From a virus: 49,054 bases of DNA. Below, piece by piece: positions 38,549 to 46,600 of the stretch. The number at the start of each line of letters is the position of its first letter. Position 1 is the stretch's first letter. The DNA lies in IMG/VR virus record IMGVR_UViG_3300008448_000142, positions 1 through 49,054 of that record; one strand, 5' to 3'. Under the pieces are notes generated by a model, which was not told the origin of the DNA, did no database searches, and saw only the letters and a program-made list of their open reading frames with translations. Position numbers and translations under genes: made by a program.

Positions 38549-39529
38549 ATGGCAGATGAAATTTTAGAAAAGGCTGCTTCAACAGGATCAATCGTGTCTG
38601 GTGGCGTGGGTGCAGTATCCGCTCCAGCAGCAGGTGATCTAGGTGTTTATGGTTCCACTACAAATGATGGTGGTATCCTTTCACCAGAACAGTCTCGTCA
38701 ATTTATCGAATACATTTTCGAACAACAAGTTTTGGCTCGTGATGGTCGCAGAGTAACAATGCGTACCAATGCAGCAGAACTTGAAAAACTAAATGTTGGA
38801 GAACGTGTAATCCGTGCCGCTGCTCAAGCAGATGCAACTTACACAAACGCAGGTGTTACTTTCACAAAGGTAGAACTTTCAACAAAGAAAATTCGCCTTG
38901 ACTGGGAAGTATCAACAGAAGCACTAGAAGATAACTTGGAAGGTGCAGGATTAGAAGATCATTTAGTTCGTGTAATGACTCGTGCATTCGCAAACGATCT
39001 TGAAGATCTTGCAATCAACGGAACTGGAACAGGTTCCAATGCTTTCTTGAACATCATGGAAGGCTTCGTTGCAAAAGAAAATGCTTCAACAAACACAGCA
39101 ACATTCGGTACAGATGTAGAAGATTTACAAGCATTGGTATTAGCAATGCCACGTAAATATCGTGCATCACGTGCTGCAATGAAGTTCTACGCAGATACAG
39201 AAACAGTATCAGCAATCATCAACGGACTAGGCTCATCAGGCAACTTAAACAGCGAAAGAATCGTTGAAAGAGTTGTTGGTGGTCAAGAACCACAAGTACT
39301 TGGTGCTCCAATTGCTTACCGTGTTCTTGGTCTTCCACTTTTGGAAGTTCCTTTGATGCCAGCAAACCGTGTTGTATTGACATTCCCAGAAAACCGTATC
39401 TGGGGATTCCAACGTGATATCACAGTTCATCGTGAATTCCAACCTAAGAAAGACACTGTAGAATATACAGTATTCTTACGTTTCGGAGTTGCAATCGAAG
39501 AATCTGATGCAATCGCACGTACAGCATAA
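38549..39529 (+). CDS. Major capsid protein, HK97-like (326 aa)
   Basis: Starts MADEILEKAA with GGAGGTGA upstream. Landmarks of the HK97 capsid fold are GGILSPEQSRQFIEYIF, the E-loop region with FTKVELSTKKIRLDWEVSTE, a spine helix (HLVRVMTRAFANDLEDLAINGTG) split across residues 130-155, and a C-terminal LPLLEVPLMPANRVVLTFPEN. The last strands (GFQRDITVHREFQPKKDTVE, RFGVAIEESDAIARTA) are typical. No long N-terminal scaffold domain is present, which fits a separate scaffold upstream. A terminator follows. Confidence 0.85.
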   Translation: MADEILEKAASTGSIVSGGVGAVSAPAAGDLGVYGSTTNDGGILSPEQSRQFIEYIFEQQVLARDGRRVTMRTNAAELEKLNVGERVIRAAAQADATYTNAGVTFTKVELSTKKIRLDWEVSTEALEDNLEGAGLEDHLVRVMTRAFANDLEDLAINGTGTGSNAFLNIMEGFVAKENASTNTATFGTDVEDLQALVLAMPRKYRASRAAMKFYADTETVSAIINGLGSSGNLNSERIVERVVGGQEPQVLGAPIAYRVLGLPLLEVPLMPANRVVLTFPENRIWGFQRDITVHREFQPKKDTVEYTVFLRFGVAIEESDAIARTA

Positions 39530-39547
39530 TTTGCTTTACGCAATTAG

Positions 39548-39582
39548 AGAGGGGAGCAGAAATGTTCCCCTCTTATTTTTTA
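39548..39582 (+). terminator. Intrinsic terminator after the capsid gene
   Basis: AGAGGGGA (39548-39555) pairs perfectly with TCCCCTCT (39566-39573), followed by TATTTTTTT. The next extended -10 starts five bases after it. Confidence 0.8.
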
Positions 39583-39586
39583 TAAA

Positions 39587-39595
39587 TGATATAAT
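39587..39595 (+). promoter_or_regulatory. Extended -10 after the capsid terminator
   Basis: TGATATAAT, 15 bases before ATG 39611. The terminator occupies the -35 region. AGAGG is the ribosome binding site. Confidence 0.6.
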
Positions 39596-39610
39596 AATTT
39601 AGAGGTGCAC

Positions 39611-40486
39611 ATGGAACTTTTAAGATTGAATAACACAACTAGTTTGTCCGCATCTTTTTCAGGTTTAACTGCAAGTGCACCATATACTATCGAATATGAT
39701 GATTTAATAACTGGAAATGCATACTCTGCATCAGCAACAGCAAATGGATCTGGAGTAGCATCATTTGCAATACCAAGTCACTACATAACTTACACAGGAT
39801 CATTAGCAGCATCAGTTAAAAATCAGGCTGGAAATGTTGTAAACATTACAAACATAGATATCGTAAGACCATATTCTTCAATCACATCTCTCGCAGCAGC
39901 ACTTAAAATTACAACAGCACAGGCTACAGAATATGAAAGACTATCAAGATATATCATAGATGCACATACTGGCGGATTTTCTTTTATGAGAAAGCAAAAA
40001 GAATTTATCGGAGATAACTCTGATCAACTAATAATGGACGAAAAGATTTTTAAACTATACAAGATTTATGAAAACGGAGAACTAATGTATGACTCAGAGT
40101 CTCTATCTAATGATTCAGACTTCAAAATACATAGACAACTAAATGCTATTGTATTAGACATTCCAGAAACAAACAGAGTAAACTATGCGAAGGTATGGAG
40201 AGATAGATACCTAGATGTAGAATTCTATGATGGATATGAATACCTAGTGGATGCAGACTTTGGATATATTGTAATTCCACAAGACATCCAAGATGCTTCT
40301 GAATTACTGGTTCAAGATATAGCACAAGACAATTTAAAATATGTTAATAAGTACATTGAATCATTTGACAACGATGATTTTAAGATTCAATTTTCTAAGG
40401 GATATGCAAAGAACAGTACAGGTAACCTGACAGTAGATAGAATCTTGGAGAGATATCAGAAGCCGATTAGACCTGGAGTGTTGTAA
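39611..40486 (+). CDS. Head-tail connector candidate with N-terminal beta domain (291 aa)
   Basis: I chose ATG 39611 (MELLRLNNTT) with AGAGG seven bases upstream; GTG two codons before is an alternative. Residues 1-90 form an Ala/Ser/Thr-rich beta domain (SFSGLTASAPYTIEY, NGSGVASFAIPSHYI). The rest is mostly helical and mixed, starting ITSLAAALKITTAQATEYERL, with FMRKQKEFIGDN and DIAQDNLKYVNKYIESF. Its place straight after the capsid gene is that of the head-tail adaptor in HK97-like phages. The N-terminal domain is unusual for such a protein. The function is inferred from order. Confidence 0.5.
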   Translation: MELLRLNNTTSLSASFSGLTASAPYTIEYDDLITGNAYSASATANGSGVASFAIPSHYITYTGSLAASVKNQAGNVVNITNIDIVRPYSSITSLAAALKITTAQATEYERLSRYIIDAHTGGFSFMRKQKEFIGDNSDQLIMDEKIFKLYKIYENGELMYDSESLSNDSDFKIHRQLNAIVLDIPETNRVNYAKVWRDRYLDVEFYDGYEYLVDADFGYIVIPQDIQDASELLVQDIAQDNLKYVNKYIESFDNDDFKIQFSKGYAKNSTGNLTVDRILERYQKPIRPGVL

Positions 40487-40938
40487 TGCTTCCTAATTCT
40501 AGTTTAAAAAGTATATTTTATCCAATGACAGCAGAAATTTATTATGCTGAAAATAAACAAGATGCCCTAGGCGTAGTCCAAAAATCGTGGGTATATGATA
40601 GAACAGTTAAATGCTCAGTAATATCAACTATGGCAGATAGATCATTAACATCTGAAATAAAGAGTAATTCATCTAATTTTAATTACAACCAAGATCTATT
40701 ATTTAGAGTTGGAGAAGATATCCAAGAAAAGAAGAATGGAACAATATTTCCAATTACAGAAATACTAATAACAAATGTTAAAGATCCTTCTGGAAAACTA
40801 GTATTTAAAGAAAAAGGAAATATACCAAGTCAATATGAAATAAAGACATTTGTTCCTTCATACGATGGAGACCACATGCTATCCTTTTGGAGAGGCTATA
40901 TCGCCAGATCAACAAAGCAAAATGAGGTCATCTACTAA
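40486..40938 (+). CDS. Head closure protein candidate (150 aa)
   Basis: Starts on the last base of the previous stop codon (TAATG). It is a beta-rich, basic protein with IFYPMTAEIYYAENKQDALG, VVQKSWVYDRTVKCSVIS and LFRVGEDIQEKKNGTIFPI. Head closure or stopper proteins of this size occupy this slot. The phrase around the transcript overlap on both sides suggests coordinated translation. No family-specific motif is seen, so the call rests on position, size and composition. Confidence 0.5.
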   Translation: MLPNSSLKSIFYPMTAEIYYAENKQDALGVVQKSWVYDRTVKCSVISTMADRSLTSEIKSNSSNFNYNQDLLFRVGEDIQEKKNGTIFPITEILITNVKDPSGKLVFKEKGNIPSQYEIKTFVPSYDGDHMLSFWRGYIARSTKQNEVIY

Positions 40939-41633
40939 TGATTACAGTAAAGTTTGATGCAAAGAAATTAACAAAAACTATAAATAACCTTGTTCAATAT
41001 TCTGATGGATTTATCAATGAAACTAAGGAAAGCAAACAAAAGATAACAAACAAACTTGCTATTACAGGAATAAACGCATTTTACGATTATCTAGATGCAC
41101 TTGCCAGAATGCACCCAACCATACTTCATCATGTATATGAATGGGGAGAGGTTGGAAACCCAGTACAAAGATTATACGAACTTAACCTATCAATATCAAG
41201 TTCTGGTGCAACTATTGGTGCAGAATTTTTAGACTCAAATACCATACCAACTAATGGAACCGAGCCATTCTATAACAAGGCAGAAGTTATGGAAAATGGA
41301 GAAACAGTAGTGGTAAACGAAAAAGATGCCAATGCATTATTCTTTGAAATAGACGGAGAAGAATTCTTTAGAAAAGGACCTATTACTATTGCCAATCCTG
41401 GTGGAGAAGCAGTAAGAGGATCATTTGTAAGAGCCTTTAATGAGTTCTATGAATCATACTTTAGTCAAGTATACTTAGATTCAATTAAGTTTTATAAGCA
41501 CTTATCAAAGCCAGCAGAATATTCTAGAAATCTAAAGTCTGCTGTGAAGAGTGGAAATGCTAGATCTGCTGGTAAAAATGCAGCAGCACAATGGATAAGC
41601 AGATTACCTGGAGATGATCAACTTGACTCTTAA
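40938..41633 (+). CDS. Neck/tail completion protein candidate, HK97 gp10-type (231 aa)
   Basis: Starts MITVKFDAKKL on the last base of the previous stop codon. A helical N-terminus (INNLVQYSDGFINETKES) is followed by a beta-rich part with RMHPTILHHVYEWGEVGNP and LFFEIDGEEFFRKGP. Many gp10-type proteins follow the stopper gene and have this length and helix-then-strand order. The last 20 bases overlap the next gene. Moderate confidence from position. Confidence 0.5.
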   Translation: MITVKFDAKKLTKTINNLVQYSDGFINETKESKQKITNKLAITGINAFYDYLDALARMHPTILHHVYEWGEVGNPVQRLYELNLSISSSGATIGAEFLDSNTIPTNGTEPFYNKAEVMENGETVVVNEKDANALFFEIDGEEFFRKGPITIANPGGEAVRGSFVRAFNEFYESYFSQVYLDSIKFYKHLSKPAEYSRNLKSAVKSGNARSAGKNAAAQWISRLPGDDQLDS

Positions 41634-42219
41634 TTCAGCAAGTGTTGCTTTTATAACATCAGTAGAACATCCTACTTTAAATATCATTAACTTTGCATAC
41701 GAAAAACTTTTACTTATGCCAGAGTTCGAACACTTCAATAATATAGTGGACGACAACGGACAAAGATACACACCAATATATCCATCAAGTTTATATCAGG
41801 CTGGAGCAGTAGGTCTAACACATCTAGATCCAAGAACTAACCCAGAAATGGTTTCTATAGTTTATGACGACTTTATTAAAGCAAGGTCGGGGGGTATGAA
41901 ATATTTCTATCCTATTAAATCAATACAAGCAAGAGTAAAGATTAGTACAAATGATATAGGAAGAACTATATTACTAAGAAATAGATTTGTAGAAATTATA
42001 GATAGAGAAGATGCAGCAGCAGAGGAAATTAATCTTTGGTATGCAGAAAAGTATCCATTGGCAAACAATGACCCTTCTAGAAGATTATCCTTTCATTGCG
42101 TTAATGCCTATCAGACAGCATACATGTCAGATGCGACAAATATGGACGATCAAAGAAATGTGTTCTCTGGAGACATCATAATCAAGGCAGATTACCATAT
42201 AAACGGTAGTTATAATTAG
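41614..42219 (+). CDS. Tail terminator protein candidate (201 aa)
   Basis: Lies between the gp10-type gene and the major tail gene, the usual place of the tail terminator that caps the tail tube at the neck. It has YTPIYPSSLYQAGAVG, SIQARVKISTNDIGRTI and EIIDREDAAAEEINLW. The ATG at 41614 overlaps the previous gene by 20 bases; the ribosome binding site is poor, so translation is probably coupled. No signature motif is visible; the call rests on position and size. Confidence 0.5.
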   Translation: MINLTLNSASVAFITSVEHPTLNIINFAYEKLLLMPEFEHFNNIVDDNGQRYTPIYPSSLYQAGAVGLTHLDPRTNPEMVSIVYDDFIKARSGGMKYFYPIKSIQARVKISTNDIGRTILLRNRFVEIIDREDAAAEEINLWYAEKYPLANNDPSRRLSFHCVNAYQTAYMSDATNMDDQRNVFSGDIIIKADYHINGSYN

Positions 42220-42269
42220 TATTGAGGATACGCCCCCACTATTTATAAACATAGAGGAGGTAAGACAAT

Positions 42270-42929
42270 ATGGCATATACACGTGGTAATTCTAAGCAAA
42301 TTATCGTAGGTGCAGCAGCATTATTTATTGCTGATGATTCCCTAGACTACTACTCAAGTGCTTCCGCATATAAGTTTTCATCTGCAAGTGCAAATGGTTT
42401 ACCAGCATTCGCAAATGGAACTTCTTTCAAAGAAACACTAAGTGCAGGCACAGGTGACGCAGCATATTGGACAAACGTTGGATACACAATGAATGGTCTG
42501 GAATTACAATTCCAACCAGACTTTGGTGAAGTTCAAGTTGACCAATTACTTGACGTTGCTCGTCTATACAAACAAGGCATGTCAGTAAGTCTTGTAACAG
42601 CATTTGCTGAAGCAACACTTGACAACTTAGTAACAGCAATTGCTGCTAAGGACTCTGACTTGACAACTTCAGGATCAACTAACACACTAGAACTAAAATC
42701 TGGTGACATTGGTGACGTTCCTGTAGAACGTGCTCTTGCTGCAGTAGGTCCAGGTACTGGTGACCCACAAGTCACTAAAGAACGTGTTTACATTGCAAAC
42801 CGTGCACTTTCAATCGAAAATGTTACAGTTTCAGCAAAACGTGACACACCTTCAATGTTCGAAGTAACTTTCCGTTTACTTTCAGCATCCAATGGATCTT
42901 ACGGTAGAATCGTAGACCGTACGCTCTAA
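42270..42929 (+). CDS. Major tail tube protein (219 aa)
   Basis: Strong ribosome binding site GAGGAGGT. The protein starts MAYTRGNSKQIIVGAAALFI and has the beta-rich pattern of tail tube proteins (FQPDFGEVQVDQLLDVARLY, SVSLVTAFAEATLDNL, VYIANRALSIENVTVSAKRD, MFEVTFRLLSASNGSYG). It is expressed from the upstream set and followed by an intrinsic terminator, as expected for the most abundant tail protein. Position directly before the chaperone genes supports the call. Confidence 0.75.
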   Translation: MAYTRGNSKQIIVGAAALFIADDSLDYYSSASAYKFSSASANGLPAFANGTSFKETLSAGTGDAAYWTNVGYTMNGLELQFQPDFGEVQVDQLLDVARLYKQGMSVSLVTAFAEATLDNLVTAIAAKDSDLTTSGSTNTLELKSGDIGDVPVERALAAVGPGTGDPQVTKERVYIANRALSIENVTVSAKRDTPSMFEVTFRLLSASNGSYGRIVDRTL

Positions 42930-42949
42930 AAAATTCATAAACACTAAAG

Positions 42950-42979
42950 CCCACTCTTCAATTCTGGAGGGTGGGTTTT
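42950..42979 (+). terminator. Intrinsic terminator after the tail tube gene
   Basis: CCCACTCT (42950-42957) pairs with AGGGTGGG (42968-42975), with one T-G pair, followed by TTTT. The next extended -10 begins two bases after it. Confidence 0.7.
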
Positions 42980-42980
42980 G

Positions 42981-42989
42981 TGCTATAAT
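42981..42989 (+). promoter_or_regulatory. Extended -10 before the tail chaperone genes
   Basis: TGCTATAAT immediately after the terminator. It drives the chaperone frames and, probably, the tape measure gene. Confidence 0.6.
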
Positions 42990-43017
42990 TTTAATTGAGT
43001 CTTAAGGAGGCTTATTA

Positions 43018-43353
43018 ATGGCTACAAGTGTTTATGAAGTTGTAGAGATTGAATTACAAGACGGAACAAAAGTAGAAATGAAACCACTTAAAATTAAAGT
43101 TTTGAGAGATTTCATGAAAGAGTTTCAAAAAATTTCTGATGACAAAATATCAGGAGACAATATCAAATCTATGGATCTTCTATTAGATTGTGCAGTAATC
43201 GCAATGAAACAGTACAATCCAGATTTGGCAACAAAAGAAAAATTAGAAGATGTTGTAGATTTACCAACTGTATATAAGATCATAGAAGTTGCAGCAGGTA
43301 TTAAGTTGAACGACCCAAACCTACTAGCGGCGGCTCTAAATGGGGAGAACTAG
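43018..43353 (+). CDS. Tail assembly chaperone, short form (111 aa)
   Basis: Acts with its longer frameshifted form to hold the tape measure during tail assembly. AAGGAGG precedes ATG 43018. The product starts MATSVYEVVEIELQDGTKVEM and is helical after residue 30 (LRDFMKEFQKISDDKISGD, LLLDCAVIAMKQYN). Its place between tail tube and tape measure is that of gpG in lambda-like tails. The frame contains a slippery CCCAAAC at 43314-43320 and ends at TAG 43351-43353, inside a 14-base palindrome (43348-43361). Confidence 0.8.
   Translation: MATSVYEVVEIELQDGTKVEMKPLKIKVLRDFMKEFQKISDDKISGDNIKSMDLLLDCAVIAMKQYNPDLATKEKLEDVVDLPTVYKIIEVAAGIKLNDPNLLAAALNGEN
43314..43320 (+). promoter_or_regulatory. Slippery heptamer for -1 frameshifting
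   Basis: C-CCA-AAC in the frame of the short chaperone fits the canonical X-XXY-YYZ pattern. After slipping, CCC-AAA still pair in the first two positions, and the -1 frame continues for 122 codons to 43688. Confidence 0.8.
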
Positions 43354-43688
43354 ATCTAGTTGAGTTGGAATCCAAAGTATTTCTTCTAGGATTTTGGAAG
43401 AATTACGAGGAGTTGGAGGAATCAATATCAATGCCAGAACTTGTTGAAATACTAAAAGCAAAAGGCAAAGAAGATTATGAAAATAAAAAATTCTTTGCAG
43501 CGATGCAAGGTGTTGATATAGATAAGGATAGTCAAGAAGGCCAAGATGCTTGGGAAAGAATAAAGGCAAAGGCGTTCAGTGGTGGTAATACTTCAGATCC
43601 AAACGATATAGTTTCCTTGAGTGGTGCTGCCGCTAAAAGAGCGGGATTTGGAATAGGCGAAGGCCTAGATTATGAGGTGATTGACTAG
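43320..43688 (+). CDS. Tail assembly chaperone, -1 frameshift extension
   Basis: This frame is open from 43305, has no ATG or ribosome binding site near its start, and overlaps the short form. A -1 slip on CCCAAAC joins it after residue 101, giving a fusion of 223 residues (43018-43320 joined to 43320-43688). The extension reads PTSGGSKWGELDLVELESKV and then LLGFWKNYEELEESISMPEL. This G/G-T arrangement is conserved in long-tailed phages. A TTG at 43365 would be the only independent start, and it lacks a ribosome binding site. The stop codon overlaps the tape measure GTG start. Confidence 0.8.
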   Translation, partial: PTSGGSKWGELDLVELESKVFLLGFWKNYEELEESISMPELVEILKAKGKEDYENKKFFAAMQGVDIDKDSQEGQDAWERIKAKAFSGGNTSDPNDIVSLSGAAAKRAGFGIGEGLDYEVID

Positions 43689-46600
43689 TGGCCGAGGTTA
43701 TTAAAACCGTTATAGATGTTGAACTCAACACTGGTCAATTCGCTTCTGAATTAAGAGCACTTCAACAACAAATTAATGCTTTTAATTTAACACTTAATAA
43801 ATCACAAGCAGTGCAGGGTCAGGCTTCCAAATTATGGGCTGACAATTTAGCACAAGTTATAAATAGAACTGGATATTTTAAAGCAGAGTTAACTAAAATT
43901 CAAACTTCTGCTGCAGCATTAGACTCTACATTAAAAAAGGGCCAGGCCACATTAGGTCAATTCTTTAGTGCTGCATTTAATAAACGTGGTGCAATGGCCG
44001 CTGAGGTATTTGCCTTAGCATCAGAACGTGCAAGAACAATGCAAACCCAGTTTATTGCAACTGGAAAAGCAGCAAAGGGTATGCAAGATGTTCTTGCTAT
44101 AAGACCACTAACCGCCTTCTCTTCTGAAATATCAGTAGCAAGCCAAAGAATGCAAATTCTTGGATCAATGTTCAAACAAGGAACAACTCAACTTATTAAT
44201 TTTGGTAAAAACGTTCAGTGGGCTGGACGTCAGTTGATGGTAGGTTTTACTGTGCCACTTACAATATTTGGAACTACTGCTGGCAGAGTATTTATGGACT
44301 TAGAAAAACAAGTAGTAGCATTCAAAAAAGTTTATGGAGACTTATTTACAACTCCAGCAGAATTAAATGCAAACCTAGATGCAGTAAGAGGTTTAGCAGC
44401 AGAATATACTAAATATGGAATAGCAGTAAAAGATACCCTATCGCTTGCTGCTCAGGCTGCTGCAGCGGGTAGACAAAATGCAGACTTAACAGACGCTGTA
44501 AGAGAATCAACTAGATTAGCAACACTTGGTCAGATGGACCAAAATGCAGCACTAGAAACCACAATTGCACTACAGAGTGCATTCAAGTTATCTGGTCAAG
44601 ATTTGTCAGACACAATTAACTTCTTAAACATGGTTGAAAACCAAACTGTAGTTAGCCTACAGGATATTGCAGCAGCAATACCTAGAGTAGCACCAGTTGT
44701 ACAAGGTTTGGGTGGAGACGTTAAAGACTTAACAGTATTTCTAGCAGCAATGCAAGAAGGTGGAGTAACGGCAGAGCAGGGTGCTAACGCATTAAAGTCA
44801 GGCTTGGCATCTCTTATAAACCCTACAAAATCAGCAACATCATTTTTAGGAAAGTTTGGGATTAACTTAGACTATATTGTTCAACAAAATAAAGGTGACC
44901 TAATGGGCACAGTTATGGATTTCTCTAGAGCGTTACAAACACTAGATGAATTTACAAGACAACAGGCACTAGAAAATGTATTTGGAAAGTTTCAGTATGC
45001 AAAATTAGCACCACTTTTTGACAACATAGCAAGAAGCGGATCTCAGGCAAGTCGGGTTATGGACACAATGGGATACTCTTCTGAACAACTTGCTTCAACA
45101 GCAAATAAAGAATTAGGAACAATAGAGCAATCTTTTGGTGTTCAACTTACAGGGGCTATGGAAAGATTTAAGTTAGCAATTGCACCAATTGGAGAACTAT
45201 TCGTAAAGATGGCAATTCCTATTGTAAATATGCTAACTAAGATAGTTGAATGGTTCAACAGACTTCCAGATGGTGTTAAAAACTTTAGTGCCATAGCCGC
45301 AGTAATAACTGGCTTGGTTGTTCCAGCAGTAACTATGATGTTCGGTTTATTTATGAACTTAGTTGGAACCTTGGCAAAGATGAGTCAAAGCATAGTTATA
45401 TTCGGAGCAACTTGGAAAAAGAGTGGAATATTAGCAGCATTTCAATCACTAACTCAATCATCAAAATATTTAAGTCTTTCAGAAATAGATGCAGCAAATG
45501 CAGCACGACAACTTGGTAGTGCAACAGAAATAGCAAATAGAGCAATACTAGAACAGGCTGCAACTCAAAATAATTCAAGAGCAGCAATAGAAGCATATAC
45601 AACTGCACTGTATAGACAGATTGCAGCACAAAAAGAAGCAGCATTACTAAATCCAACAATGTTTGCTACAGGACAAAAGGCTGCCACAAGTGTTCCTAGG
45701 GTTATTAAAAGATCAACAGGTGGCATTGTTCCAGGAACTGGCAACACAGATACTGTTCCAGCCATGCTTACAGGTGGAGAATTTGTAGTTAATAAACAAT
45801 CTACTCAACAAAACTTAGGATTGCTCAAAGCAATCAATAATGGCTACAATGCTGGCGGGGTAGTAAAGAGTAAAAGAAATGCATATGGATTCCCTCCATC
45901 AGATACTCAATTAAGAATAGAATTGAATAAGTTTACAAAAGATCCAACAAAATGGTCTACAAATGTTAAAGGACAACCAGTAGAAAATAGAAAATCATTT
46001 AAAGTATTTAAAGATGCAATTGATTTTATTGATGAAGAAGGTTCTGGAAAAGGTCAAGAGTTTGTTAGAAAATTATTGGCTGAGGCAGATAAAAAATCAA
46101 CTGGAAGAATAGGTTCAAAAGAAGTATACAAAGTATTTGAAGAGATATTTGATATTCCAAAAAATGCTAGTGCAAGAGCACAAAAAGTTGCCTCAATGGG
46201 CTTTGATATACGTGAGTCAGGAGGAATAACTCAGGCATCTCACACAACATTAAGCAGATCAGGTATTTTAGGACAAGACACTTTTGATGGTTCAAGAGGA
46301 TTCAAAGCAGGAACACCAGTAAAGTTTTTGAAGAATAGAGTTATGGATCTTCCAGATTGGATGAATCAAAACTTTAAATCAAGTGGAGTAAGAGCATCAA
46401 GAGTCCGTGACTATATACAGGCAAATGGCAAGGAGATATTTTCTACACAACAAGGACAGTTAAATAGATTTATTTCTGCTATGGAGCCAGCACAGATTGG
46501 TAGATTATTTGATAAAGAGTACAACTCTGTATTAGATGAAATTATAAAAAATCTAATTGATGAATTGGACAAGAATCCAAATGCAATGATAACTGACGCT

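Noticed and set aside
43365-43688. Independent gene starting at TTG 43365
   Set aside because: It has no ribosome binding site. The canonical slippery site and the open -1 frame upstream explain this region better as a frameshifted extension.
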